Of a stretch of 64,000 nucleotides of DNA, positions 8,457-20,148 are shown one piece after another. The stretch is taken from contig CAYLLN010000001.1 in assembly GCA_964384375.1 (NCBI GenBank), positions 154,202 to 218,201 of the forward strand, read 5' to 3'. Position 1 is the first letter of the stretch, and each line of letters opens with the position of its first letter. A program made the position numbers and the translations under genes. The notes below the pieces were generated by a model that was not told where the DNA came from, made no database searches, and saw nothing but the letters and a program-made list of their open reading frames with translations. The stretch is from CAYLLN01 sp964384375 (GTDB taxonomy: Bacteria > Planctomycetota > Planctomycetia > Pirellulales > Pirellulaceae).

Positions 8457-9853
8457 TCGGCGATTCCCTTTAACGCTTCCGACGCGGTCTTTCGGGCAGC
8501 TTCCAAGTAGGCCGCTTCCTCCTGCTCCTTGTCCGCTTCCGCGTTGAACAGGTCCATGTCGAGCACGCTGGTGATGGTCGTTTCGAGGTCGTCGAGCATG
8601 ACCTGCGGGTCCAGGGCTTCGAGTTCGTAGACGGATTCGTCACCGTCGTTGCGCTCCACAAACCACGGATGGAGGCTGGAGGTTTCCTTGGCGAAATTCT
8701 GTTCTGGCAGGTCGTTATCTTCGATTTGCTGGCGCGTCACGCCGGCCTTAATGATGTCAAAGTCATCGGCGCCAAAATCATCGCGCAGCGTGCGGCCACC
8801 GACCTGCGGAATCATTTCACCTTCCGGGTCAAAGTCGGACAGCACAATCACAATCAGCCGCTCTTTGCCGCTAGCAAGGTATCGATCGTGTAGCTCGTTC
8901 CACGGGTCGATCGAGTTGAAGCCGCGGCCGCTGCTCGTGGGAATCTGGAAGCGCTTGGTGACCTTGAGCACCATGTGATAAATGGTGTTCTTTTCGCACA
9001 GCACCTCGACGTGATTTGGCTGCGTCTGAAGAAGGTCGCACCAGTAGCCGCTAAAGAGGTTTTGGATCTCCTGCCGCACGAACTCACAGGCATCAGAGAA
9101 CGGGTTGTAGGTCGTAATCGGCCTGGTTCCGTCCGTGAACGCCGACCATGGAATCTCACCATTCAGGCGCAGCCGGGTAATCAAATCGCTGGTCGCCTGA
9201 TAAGACTCATCGTCGTTCTTGTAGGGCAACGCGCGGGGGATGTTCCGCAGGAATTTGTAGTTCAGCAGCGCGTAATGGACGGCGCGAACAGACAACGGCC
9301 AGTACGACTTGCGATCGGTGAAAACGACCTGTTTGACGTACTTTACGTGATCGGCTTTTTGACCGCTGATTTCGTGCCGTACTTTCCTGCCCTCAATGTG
9401 CAGCGCTTCAACGCCACTAATCTCGTAACCGTACACGGATTTGTCGCGAAGCGCCCGCAATGCCTTGTGCGCTTCGGCCGGGTTGATGTCGATCAGCTCT
9501 TCGCGAATCTGCTCCACAACGCTTTTGGTGCGCTGCCGGTTGTGCTCGCGGAGGAGCGCGATGTATTCGTCGGTCGGCATGTCCGACCGCTTTACGCTCA
9601 ATACACGGCACGGCACGACCACTTGGCCAGCGACCTGGAGCGCCACGTATCGCCGGTGGCCGCTGACGACGTATCCGTCTGCCGTGACAATCAACGGTTC
9701 CTGGAGTCCATGCCTTTTGATCGACTGGGCGAGCTTGACGATTTCAGGGTCGCTGCGCTCAACAGGTCGATACAGCTGCAGGTTCTCAGGACTGGGCTTA
9801 ATCGAGGAAAGCCGCTTGCGAGTAACGCGACTGGGCGCCTTCATGGCGTTCAC
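8453..9853 (-). CDS. ParB-domain / Spo11-TopoVI-A-like TOPRIM fusion protein
   Basis: A 466-aa protein. Residues 10-115 form a ParB/Spo0J N-terminal domain (LIVTADGYVVSGHRRYVAL; box II-like REHNRQRTKS). The C-terminal half resembles TopoVI-A/Spo11. A winged-helix segment contains SVRAVHYALL (Tyr194 at the place of the catalytic tyrosine region). It is followed by a TOPRIM domain with Glu287 (VEVLCEKNTIY) and the acidic cluster Asp340/Asp342 (VLSDFDPEGE). The GTG start at 9853 has GGAGG seven bases upstream and forms a GTGA overlap with the upstream gene. It may bind, nick or relax element DNA, or partition it. Whether it keeps cleavage activity cannot be told from sequence alone. Confidence 0.75.
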   Translation of the reverse strand: MNAMKAPSRVTRKRLSSIKPSPENLQLYRPVERSDPEIVKLAQSIKRHGLQEPLIVTADGYVVSGHRRYVALQVAGQVVVPCRVLSVKRSDMPTDEYIALLREHNRQRTKSVVEQIREELIDINPAEAHKALRALRDKSVYGYEISGVEALHIEGRKVRHEISGQKADHVKYVKQVVFTDRKSYWPLSVRAVHYALLNYKFLRNIPRALPYKNDDESYQATSDLITRLRLNGEIPWSAFTDGTRPITTYNPFSDACEFVRQEIQNLFSGYWCDLLQTQPNHVEVLCEKNTIYHMVLKVTKRFQIPTSSGRGFNSIDPWNELHDRYLASGKERLIVIVLSDFDPEGEMIPQVGGRTLRDDFGADDFDIIKAGVTRQQIEDNDLPEQNFAKETSSLHPWFVERNDGDESVYELEALDPQVMLDDLETTITSVLDMDLFNAEADKEQEEAAYLEAARKTASEALKGIAE

Positions 9854-10092
9854 GGTGTGGCCTCCTTCGCGCGGCTGCGCTGAGTGAGCCAAGCGTCGAG
9901 GTCGGCCACCCGGATCCGGACGGCGCGACCGATCCTAACGTGTGGCATCTCACCGCGACGGCAGAGCCGGGCGACTGTCTCGGGATGCACGCCGATCAGT
10001 TCGGCGGCGCCATGGACGTCAACCGCCAGCGGCTGCGGATGCGGCTGCCGAGCGGCCGCAAGATCGGCCGTTGGTTTGGCGCGGGCGTTCAC
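9850..10092 (-). CDS. excisionase-family HTH protein
   Basis: An 80-aa protein with a MerR-like winged-helix of the excisionase (Xis/AlpA) type: VHGAAELIGVHPETVARLCRRG followed by VRIGRAVRIRVADLDAWL. Members bind att-proximal DNA and direct the integrase toward excision, or regulate transcription. Its start overlaps the stop of the upstream HTH gene and its stop overlaps the GTG start of the ParB-TOPRIM gene. So at least four genes (10307 down to 6885) form one tightly coupled operon. Confidence 0.8.
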   Translation of the reverse strand: MNARAKPTADLAAARQPHPQPLAVDVHGAAELIGVHPETVARLCRRGEMPHVRIGRAVRIRVADLDAWLTQRSRAKEATP

Positions 10093-10307
10093 GAGGTTAC
10101 CGCCTTGTCAGCCTTTTGTGCGCGATACGCATTGACAGCATGTCGGACGCGGGCGACGGCTTCCTGATCGAACACGCCCACGCTTGCAGCCATTGCAGTC
10201 GGACAAATGCCGCGTTGACGTAGGATGCGTCGCAGAATGGACTCGGATACGTCAAACGCGCGTGCGAGGTCCGCGACGGTAACAAGAGCCGGGATCGACT
10301 CGGCCAT
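10089..10307 (-). CDS. small HTH protein, first gene of replication operon
   Basis: A 72-aa protein with a likely helix-turn-helix (VADLARAFDVSESILRRILRQ). GGAG lies nine bases before the ATG at 10307. It resembles small DNA-binding proteins next to excisionases in integrative elements, but I cannot assign a family. As first gene of the coupled operon with the Xis-like, ParB-TOPRIM and primase genes, it may autoregulate that operon. The leader upstream (10308-10420) contains palindromic copies related to GGTCAATTGACC (near 10377 and 10499) that could be operators. Confidence 0.6.
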   Translation of the reverse strand: MAESIPALVTVADLARAFDVSESILRRILRQRGICPTAMAASVGVFDQEAVARVRHAVNAYRAQKADKAVTS

Positions 10308-10421
10308 AAATGTGGCTCCTACTCAGAGTGCTTGGTCCGGGCGTCCGGGCATCCCGTTTGTAGGATCAAGCGAGAGCGGCCAATTGACCCGTAGCTTTTC
10401 GCCTCGAAGCCATTCAAGAAG

Positions 10422-10455
10422 TGAGAAAAGCCCGCGATTTGCGGGCTTAAAAAAA
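10422..10455 (-). terminator. rho-independent terminator-like hairpin
   Basis: A perfect 8-bp stem AAGCCCGC/GCGGGCTT (10428-10435 and 10441-10448) with a 5-base loop. It is followed on the minus strand by TTCTC and preceded by seven T. It lies just after the 345-aa gene that ends at 10524 and before the HTH operon, as expected for a terminator on the minus strand. Confidence 0.6.
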
Positions 10456-10523
10456 TTCCGAATTCTTCAATCGTTGAGGGCCGCCGCCAAAGCCCCAACC
10501 GGTCAATTGACCGCTTTGACCGC

Positions 10524-11561
10524 TTAGCGATTCGCTCTACTAACCTCTTCCGCTGTGACGCGAAGGAGAGTCTTTGCCGTCTCGTCCGGAAGCTTGGCGA
10601 GTTCTGTGCCGTCTTTGTCGAACAACTGATTGGCAGCCACAAGGCGGGCGATGAGTTGTTCTCTCGTCGCGTCAGTCCCCATCAGATACTCGACTCGTTG
10701 GCGAGTCTTGTGATGTGCGATCTCTTTGGTGGCGTTGATGAATTCTTTAACGTCCAGGACAGCATCAGGGTCATCCTTGGTGGGCATCGCCCCGGGATTT
10801 ACCGCACCCCAGAGTGCCATTCGTGACCTATATGCATTTGACCTGCCGACCGTCTTGACGCCAACGCCCGCTTTCTCCGCAATTGCCCTTTGCTCAGACC
10901 CACGGGGAAGTGCTCGAATTGCCTTCTCAATTCGCTCTTCGTTTTTCGCCGTAACGCCTTTCTTGTTCTGTTTCGCCTGACTTGGTGTTCTGCCGCCCGG
11001 CCTCGCGTCCAAGTGCTTGTCGGTCGAGGGCTGCGGTTCAAGGCATGCCTCCAAGATCGCCTTGATTCGCTCCGCTCCATCTCGGATCGCTTCTAATTGG
11101 CGCTCAAATATCTCAGGGTGATTTCCGTCTATTGGTCCGGTCGGAAGCCCGCTCGACACTTCGGTGATTGCCGCGGCCTCCTTCGTCCAACCGCAGTCAT
11201 ACAAGTCGCTTGCCGCCTGCGCCGCGGAGCGCCGCCAAGGATAGGTGTTTTCGATCTGAGGGCGGGCGATAGGAGGGTGCCGCATCGCCACCTTTTCGCG
11301 AATGCGGTACTGCTGCATTCTCCCTTCCTGCTTCGATGGCGTACCGAGCATCGACCGCACGACTTGCTTGTAGTACTTCGGCGGAGGCGTCTTTAGCTTG
11401 GCCGTTGACGGTGTACCTTCTGGTAATGCCGCCAATCGATTGAGCTCGTTGTGAAGTTCCTTGTCATTCTCAACGGATTGCCGACTCTTCAGGTAGTCGT
11501 TGATGTCGCCGACCGCCCGCTTAAGATTCGGACGGATCGCCTCATACTCGGATGGTCGCAT
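10524..11561 (-). CDS. hypothetical protein of the integrative element
   Basis: A 345-aa, largely hydrophilic and probably helical protein with no domain I recognise. The middle contains GGRTPSQAKQNKKGVTAKNEERIEK and a possible HTH-like segment (QRAIAEKAGVGVKTVGRSNAYR, resembling a resolvase or replication-initiator HTH). It ends shortly before a terminator-like hairpin. It is the first minus-strand gene after the backbone regulators and may be a regulator or replication accessory of the element, but that is only inference. Confidence 0.6.
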   Translation of the reverse strand: MRPSEYEAIRPNLKRAVGDINDYLKSRQSVENDKELHNELNRLAALPEGTPSTAKLKTPPPKYYKQVVRSMLGTPSKQEGRMQQYRIREKVAMRHPPIARPQIENTYPWRRSAAQAASDLYDCGWTKEAAAITEVSSGLPTGPIDGNHPEIFERQLEAIRDGAERIKAILEACLEPQPSTDKHLDARPGGRTPSQAKQNKKGVTAKNEERIEKAIRALPRGSEQRAIAEKAGVGVKTVGRSNAYRSRMALWGAVNPGAMPTKDDPDAVLDVKEFINATKEIAHHKTRQRVEYLMGTDATREQLIARLVAANQLFDKDGTELAKLPDETAKTLLRVTAEEVSRANR

Positions 11562-11756
11562 AAGAAGTCACCTGTGGGCAGGCAGCGGCGGGGCTGGTGA
11601 CAGGGGAAGGCCAGCGTCGTCGCCGGTTGCCGCTTGGCCGGGGTGGTTGCAACACACCGCCGGCCGTCCCGACAATGCCGCAATTGTACCGGGAATTCCT
11701 ATTGCAGCGCCACCGTCGCCACGCCAGGCGCGAAGCGCGATCAAGGCGGGTAGCTG

Positions 11757-11948
11757 ATGGCCTCAAACAAGACAGATACTCCTTCCGCAGCGACCTCACC
11801 GAAGGACTCGCTGACGCCGCGAGAACGATTGCGGCAGAAAGTGAACGCGATGCCACCAAAGCAGCGAAAGGATTTTATCAGACGAGCATTGGCTATCTGG
11901 CGAGAAAACAGGTTGAAGCGTTCGAGCAAGAGCGGGACGAACGAATAA
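11757..11948 (+). CDS. small hypothetical protein, weak call
   Basis: A 63-aa plus-strand frame, basic and Lys/Arg-rich (LTPRERLRQKVNAMPPKQRKDFIRRALAIW). The helical segment PPKQRKDFIRRALAIWREN looks protein-like, and GGCGGG lies upstream of the ATG. A second overlapping frame (11597-11986) is also open, and its C-terminal half looks similarly plausible, so the correct frame is uncertain. It would be the only plus-strand gene within the element. Confidence 0.35.
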   Translation: MASNKTDTPSAATSPKDSLTPRERLRQKVNAMPPKQRKDFIRRALAIWRENRLKRSSKSGTNE

Positions 11949-12027
11949 GGCTTGCGCGGCAGCAGATCGGCAAACCTCGAAGGTAGTTTGGCACGCGGGC
12001 CACGTGCGAGCACCCGGCGTTGCCAGT

Positions 12028-12717
12028 TTATCCCCGGCAAAAGCGTTTCCCTCTCCACGCCGCTCCAACTGCTAAGCCAAGCACGGACCAGATGGCGAGG
12101 GATGCAGGTTCGGGGACGACGGGGGCAATCTCATCCGATGTCACTCGGAAGTTGTCAAAGTACGCCGGAGCGTTGCCAGACCAGACTCCCGACTGACCAC
12201 TGCGGTACAAACTGCTTGTTTGGTGGGTGAGGATGTAGTCGTCGTCCAAGTAGATTGCCAACTCACCCGTGTTACTGTCCGCCTCAACTCGGAGGTCATA
12301 CCAGATATCGGCCCCTGTCCGGTGCTCATACAAGAACGGCGTGGAACTCCCATCCACCATTTCCAGAACACGCAAACCGGTCGAAAACGGATAGATGAAC
12401 GCGCTCACCCAGTTGTTCTCATCGTGGAACCAAAGGGTAACTCCAGCATAACCTGAGGTCTTTAGCTGCGTTTCAATTACTTGATCGGACAGGAACAAGT
12501 CGTCCACCAGCCCCATATTCCAGTCGGTGGAAGCGTTATTCACTAAAGCTTGGTTCTCTACTCTCCAGTCCCCAGGGCCGCGAGGGTCGAATTCCAGAAA
12601 CGTCCATCCATCAGCGTTTCCGTCATTGAAGTCATCGACGATGAATCCCGCCTGCGCTTCCACCGAAGCCCAGCTCAGCACCATCACAGCGGCCAATCCG
12701 AAATTCCAACCCTTCAT
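12028..12717 (-). CDS. PEP-CTERM sorted secreted protein
   Basis: A 229-aa exported protein. It has an N-terminal signal peptide (LAAVMVLSWASVEAQA) and a beta-rich body typical of a concanavalin-like jelly roll (FIVDDFNDGNADGWTF, VTLWFHDENNWVSAFI, YFDNFRVTSD). The C-terminal sorting signal VPEPASLAIWSVLGL is followed by a hydrophobic stretch and a basic tail (WRGKRF). PEP-CTERM tails are processed by an exosortase (EpsH family), which is not encoded in this window. It lies downstream of hsdR on the same strand, separated by about 170 bases. It is therefore cargo of the element or a relic of an older insertion. Confidence 0.85.
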   Translation of the reverse strand: MKGWNFGLAAVMVLSWASVEAQAGFIVDDFNDGNADGWTFLEFDPRGPGDWRVENQALVNNASTDWNMGLVDDLFLSDQVIETQLKTSGYAGVTLWFHDENNWVSAFIYPFSTGLRVLEMVDGSSTPFLYEHRTGADIWYDLRVEADSNTGELAIYLDDDYILTHQTSSLYRSGQSGVWSGNAPAYFDNFRVTSDEIAPVVPEPASLAIWSVLGLAVGAAWRGKRFCRG

Positions 12718-12888
12718 CGCTCCGCCCCCGCGTTACGGTAGCCTTAGTGAAGTCGGCGATGGCGCTATCGTAGTCGCCATTGTTGTGGTAGGCCAGTGAT
12801 CGTCCCTCACGGAACTACCGCGAAGCGTTGCCCGAGATGTCCGAGCAGGTCGGTGGCATTTGTCTTTCCTCCCTCTCGATCGGCAGCT

Positions 12889-15950
<3,062 letters not shown>

Positions 15951-15954
<4 letters not shown>

Positions 15955-17093
15955 TCTTCCGTGTCCACGACAAAACCAGTTGGCCTAACTAACCGGAAAG
16001 AACGTCCTTCGCGTTCAAGCTGACCCACGCAAGTTATTGGGGTCCGGGATTCATGGGCTAGGACCGCCTTGCCGTAGTCTGGCTCCTCCAACTCGATTGT
16101 CACATTGCGAGACTCATCCTCAACAATGGCACGAACAGTCACCTTGCCGATGTCAGCTCCCACAGGCCGCTCCAAGCGTATGATGGGACCCCACACACCA
16201 AAATCGTCAACGGGTGATTTTGCCTTCAACTGCCGAGACGCCTCTCGCAGCACATCCATTGAACCGCGGGGAATCACGCATCTACGTGGCGTATCGTCAT
16301 CGAGCGGTCGCGCAGTGGCCCACGAGAATTCGACAGTAACGTCACGCTCCTTGATTCCGCTCCCCAACCCTACAATGGCATCGCACAGATTCGCGGTCAC
16401 GCCACTGCTAACGGCCGATTCAAACTCATCGAGCGCCATGGTCGTAGCGACACCTTTGACTGCACTCTGAACCGCCACAAGTGACCTTGCGAGATTGACA
16501 GTGACCTTTCGCTCAAACGGCTCATCGATCTCAAAAAAGACTGGTTGTCTTCCCGACGTCATTGCCGGTGGAACTCGAGAAATCACGTTGACTACAAAGC
16601 TTCCGCGTTCGGTCTGTCCAAGCCGAACTTTTTGCATATAAGCCATAGCTTCAGACGGCTTTCTCGTTTGGAAATATGCCCGCCGCTCTTTTGCGCTACA
16701 GGCAGCCGCCAACAGCAAATCCCTCGTCGAAGCAAAAATGTCCACACCATCGTTAATGGACACTGTTCCGTCGAAAGTCTCGTCTGATGATATTCTCACA
16801 CGGACTGTGTCAGCCGACGCTCTTGCTAGGTCGGTCAAAATGGCCAGCTGTGACCGGTCCTCAACAACCTCCAGCGTGCGAATTATCTCCGCCACTCGCA
16901 CGACGAAGTCGCCCATCTGTTCATCGAGTGGCAATTCAATCTCGTAGTCTTCCTTGTGACGTGACAGCCGCCAAACGGACACGCTTCCAGGCTTTGACTT
17001 AGTGAGCAGCCAGCCATTGACGGAAAGGTAAGCAGCGATATGCGAAGGAAGTAGCGAAGCGATCAATGCGCGATCGTATTTGTCCACTTTCAT
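15951..17093 (-). CDS. unknown 380-aa protein embedded in the type I RM operon
   Basis: A 380-aa protein without a family I can name. It is a balanced soluble protein with alternating strands and helices (EVVEDRSQLAILTDLARASAD, FASTRDLLLAAACSAKERRAYF, VVNVISRVPPA). It has no transmembrane segments and no obvious nuclease, ATPase or methylase motif. It overlaps by four bases with both DUF4365 upstream and hsdR downstream, so it is translated together with the restriction subunit. A partner or regulator of restriction, or a separate defence component with DUF4365, are the main possibilities. Confidence 0.75.
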
Positions 17094-17587
17094 GGGAGGC
17101 CTCCATCGCCAACTCGATCCATGATTTCCTGGACAGCGTGTGCGGTGAATCTGTGTGACTTTGGTATCGAGACAGACACGGTTTCAGTGTTGCTCGTCGG
17201 AGCGAAGCCGGTAAGCGAAAGCCAATAACCACAGTGCCTCATCGCCAACTGCTGGTGGGTCTGCTTTACCCAGTCGCCAATTTCTTCGGGGACAACCACA
17301 ACCACCAGGATTCTTGGAACCTGAAAGTTTGTTGGTCGAAGCTCCTCGTAGTTTTTAACCTCAAGGGGAAACACGACTTTTCGAGGACGAACAACGTCTC
17401 GGCCAGTGCATTTTAGCTGAATATCGAGTTTCGGGGACCTAACGGTACCGCCACCGCCGCGCAATGCCATAGTCCAGTCAATGCTGTCATGATCGACGGT
17501 AGGCAGGAACAACGAATATCCCGCTACCGCGGCAACGGCCCGCAGGAACGCTTGGCTAAACTGCTCCTTTCTCTGGTTAAGATCCAT
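17090..17587 (-). CDS. DUF4365-family protein
   Basis: A 165-aa protein matching DUF4365 along its length: MDLNQRKEQFSQAFLRAVAA, DSIDWTMALRG, SPKLDIQLKC, FPLEVKNYEEL, VPRILVVVVVP and RHCGYWLSLTG. The family looks like a minimal PD-(D/E)xK fold. Asp55, Gln57 and Lys59 in LDIQLK are the candidate core, with Gln where Glu or Asp is usual. Nuclease activity is inferred, not shown. It has a four-base overlap with the 380-aa gene, so the two likely form a functional pair in the RM operon. Confidence 0.8.
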   Translation of the reverse strand: MDLNQRKEQFSQAFLRAVAAVAGYSLFLPTVDHDSIDWTMALRGGGGTVRSPKLDIQLKCTGRDVVRPRKVVFPLEVKNYEELRPTNFQVPRILVVVVVPEEIGDWVKQTHQQLAMRHCGYWLSLTGFAPTSNTETVSVSIPKSHRFTAHAVQEIMDRVGDGGLP

Positions 17588-17621
17588 TAGCAGATCCGTG
17601 CAATACGTCCCTCTTTACGAT

Positions 17622-18329
17622 TTAACACGAGCCTCGCGTCTGCGTTTTCGACTTTCTCCGGCGACTTCGCAAATACTCGCAGCGAATGCCGCAAACCTCG
17701 ACGATCTCGTCCGATTCCGAGGTGTCATCCTGCCCAGCCGCATGCAACGGCTTTCCCAGAACTTTCCGGTCCGGATACCGTCGCCAGATACGTTCCTTGA
17801 GCAATCGCAGTTCGTCGCGAAGGCCTTGATCTAGCCTGACGCGATGTCCCTGCCCGAGGTTCTCGATCAGGCGGGCCAGTTGCGGCGCATCGCGTTTCCA
17901 GTCGTCGGTGCCAGACGCGCCGAAGTACCGAAAGTCGTTGGAGAGGAGTGTGCAGGCGTTGAGGAAGTTGGGTGGATTACCCAAGTCCTTTCGTCGTTGG
18001 TCCGTTGCGGTGTGAAATCGGGCATCATCGCGCAAAATAAACTCGCCGCTCCGCTTCCGGCGGTAGATGCAGTCGGGTCGCGACGCGAACCTGGGCAACT
18101 GGTAATAGCCTGCTCCGCGGACTATCTCCGTTACGACAGCGATATAAATGAGCCGATTGGGCGGGACTTCGTTGTTGTTCGACCCGAACGCGAAAATGAT
18201 GTCCCCGTCATCCGCGGTTCGGCGAATGGCCGGCTTGCAGATCGAGAGCGAATAACGACCCCGGTGGATGCAAGGAGCGCCGCCGTCGTCGTTGACGCAC
18301 TTGTAGAGATAGTAGCTGGGAGCAGTCAT
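17622..18329 (-). CDS. Nmad2-like protein (nucleotide-modification-associated domain)
   Basis: A 235-aa protein. The N-terminus SYYLYKCVNDDGG, the segment YSLSICKPAIRRTAD and the following DGDIIFAF match my memory of the Nmad2 domain, which has a conserved CKPxIRR...GD core (residues 31-43 here). Nmad families were named because they co-occur with genes for modified DNA bases. The ATG at 18329 gives a four-base overlap with hsdS, which supports this start over one at 18458. In this operon it might recognise or process modified DNA, for example helping the system sense modified phage genomes. The C-terminal 70 residues are basic. Confidence 0.6.
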   Translation of the reverse strand: MTAPSYYLYKCVNDDGGAPCIHRGRYSLSICKPAIRRTADDGDIIFAFGSNNNEVPPNRLIYIAVVTEIVRGAGYYQLPRFASRPDCIYRRKRSGEFILRDDARFHTATDQRRKDLGNPPNFLNACTLLSNDFRYFGASGTDDWKRDAPQLARLIENLGQGHRVRLDQGLRDELRLLKERIWRRYPDRKVLGKPLHAAGQDDTSESDEIVEVCGIRCEYLRSRRRKSKTQTRGSC

Positions 18330-19567
18330 ACGACCTCGGCGGCGAGTTTTTCGGCGGTGGGGATGCGGATTTCGCCGGAGAGGAGTTTGGGGAGGAGGGC
18401 GTCGCGGAGAGCGGCGAGCGTGCGGGAGCTTTGTTCGTTTGCATCGTGCTGCGCCCATAGGGGAGCCACGACGTGGGCGAATCGCTCCCTGACTTCAGCC
18501 GGAGGAATGATCGTGGGTTCTTCGTGCAGGTGATTTCGATTCACGCCGGGAACAGCCCCTTTGTCCGTGTAGTTTGAGAACTCGACGCCTTCCAGCGCGT
18601 GGAAAATGAACCGCGGAGGGCTGCCCTTGAAGTCCTCGACGTACAGCGTCGTATTGAGCGGCCAATAGTCGGTTTCGACGAAGAAGATCTTTCCGATCGT
18701 GCCGTAGCGGCCCGTGATGACGCCAGGTCCAACGGACTTCGCTTCGTTGTGCATTCCCGATATGCCAGAGGAGGAGACGACCGGTACTTCACCAGCGGTC
18801 CTGGCGCTGGCTGGCAAGTCGTGTCCACGCTTAAGGGTACACAGGTCAAAAAGCACACCGCACTTCCAGCCCTTTGGCACGAGTCCAAGGTCGGTGTGCT
18901 CGAAACGGTCGGGGAATAGGGAGGCGGTGGAGGGGGGGAGGTTTTTGAGGGGGCGGCGGTTGAGTTTGGCGCGGACGGGGTCGAAATCGACGAACCAGGA
19001 CTTGAACAGCGCCCGCGCCATCCCCTCCAGCGTCTCGTTCATCCGCCGGCTTAGCTCGATCTTGTCGTCCAGCGCACCGAGGACGGCGACAATTGCTTCT
19101 TGCTCTGCGAGAGGTGGGAGACTAAGTCTCAACTGTCGAGCCGAACCAACATTGAAATGTTGCTGCACAGCCCCCACGAGATGGGCCGCAACATGACCGG
19201 TGGCCACCGTGTTGACATAGTAGGCGAGGAAGCGGTTATTAAGCTGCTTGCCACACCGGACGATCACGAGATCGGAACAATTCGCGTCGGGAAGCCACTC
19301 TGGCACGACAGAACAGGCGCCAGGTTTTCCAGTGCGGACAATCACGACATCGCCTGGGGAAAGGGATGATTTGCGAATTCGTTGGTGAAATTCATCGCTT
19401 ATGTATTTCAAGTCGTCCTTGTTGATTCGCAGCGGCTCAATGTTTAGCGAGCGCAGAAACGGGATGCCGTCGTCCACGTATTCCGACGCCATTGTGCCGA
19501 CGAAACCGACAGTCAATTCGTCTGCTACGTCGTCGAGTCGAACGTCTTGCCAGCCATTCAGATTCAT
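18326..19567 (-). CDS. hsdS: type I restriction-modification specificity subunit
   Basis: A 413-aa HsdS with the usual two target-recognition domains and conserved regions. The first TRD covers about residues 1-145. The central conserved helix is LPPLAEQEAIVAVLGALDDKIELSRRMNETLE, with the linker WFVDFDPVRAK. The second TRD (WKCGVLFDLCTLKRG and VVSSSGISGMHNE) ends in a second helix and LLSGEIRIP. It determines the bipartite target of HsdM/HsdR. It overlaps its neighbours by four bases on both sides. The minus-strand DNA at its 5' part (around 18330-18420) is GA/CT-rich, but the reading frame is intact. Confidence 0.93.
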   Translation of the reverse strand: MNLNGWQDVRLDDVADELTVGFVGTMASEYVDDGIPFLRSLNIEPLRINKDDLKYISDEFHQRIRKSSLSPGDVVIVRTGKPGACSVVPEWLPDANCSDLVIVRCGKQLNNRFLAYYVNTVATGHVAAHLVGAVQQHFNVGSARQLRLSLPPLAEQEAIVAVLGALDDKIELSRRMNETLEGMARALFKSWFVDFDPVRAKLNRRPLKNLPPSTASLFPDRFEHTDLGLVPKGWKCGVLFDLCTLKRGHDLPASARTAGEVPVVSSSGISGMHNEAKSVGPGVITGRYGTIGKIFFVETDYWPLNTTLYVEDFKGSPPRFIFHALEGVEFSNYTDKGAVPGVNRNHLHEEPTIIPPAEVRERFAHVVAPLWAQHDANEQSSRTLAALRDALLPKLLSGEIRIPTAEKLAAEVV

Positions 19568-20148
19568 TTCTTAGCTGGCCTCCCCCGTCCGAAAAGCCAA
19601 GGGCGGCATTTCTTCATCAGTTCTTGCGCAATTGCCTCTACGTTTGCGCCTTGAGGCATCCCAAGCAAGTGCGCCTGCTCAACTGTGTCCACGACGTTTT
19701 CTACGTTCTGCAGAATCATCGGGTACTTCTTCTTTCTAGCTGCGTCCGTGGGCTCCGGGACGATCAGGAGAACATGGACGACATCAAGCCGCTGCCGTTC
19801 TGTACCGGCCTGACCTTTTATGTCCACCCAGAGCCCAAGCGGTGTCATAGCCGCTGCCGCTTTACCGAGTGGATTTGGTTTGGTTTCGGATGTCCGTTGC
19901 TCGGACTGGATGACGACACCAACAAGAATCTGTCGCGAAGGCCCGCTACTCGCAGACGTATGCCATTTGGTAACGAGGAGACCATCCGTGGCGACGAGCG
20001 TAATCCACTGGTAGGTGCCGCCTTTGAAGATCAACGAGTAGAGCTGATTGTTGTCTGTCGCCAGCAACTTTTGCTCTTGCTGGCGGAGCTTCGCAATTGC
20101 CGTTGAAAGTTGGACTGTGAACTTGGGGCGACCTCGCTTACGTGCCAT
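19564..20148 (-). CDS. unknown protein between hsdM and hsdS with AT-hook-like ends
   Basis: A 194-aa protein of unknown family. It begins with ARKRGRPKF and ends with FGRGRPAKK. Both contain the RGRP core of AT-hook minor-groove-binding motifs, one at each terminus. Between them is a globular part (LYSLIFKGGTYQWITLVATD, VVHVLLIVPEP). It starts inside the last 11 bases of hsdM and ends in the start of hsdS (four-base overlap), so it is built into the core hsdMS unit rather than appended. It could be a DNA-binding accessory, modulator or antirestriction-control protein; nothing more can be said from sequence. Confidence 0.7.
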   Translation of the reverse strand: MARKRGRPKFTVQLSTAIAKLRQQEQKLLATDNNQLYSLIFKGGTYQWITLVATDGLLVTKWHTSASSGPSRQILVGVVIQSEQRTSETKPNPLGKAAAAMTPLGLWVDIKGQAGTERQRLDVVHVLLIVPEPTDAARKKKYPMILQNVENVVDTVEQAHLLGMPQGANVEAIAQELMKKCRPWLFGRGRPAKK

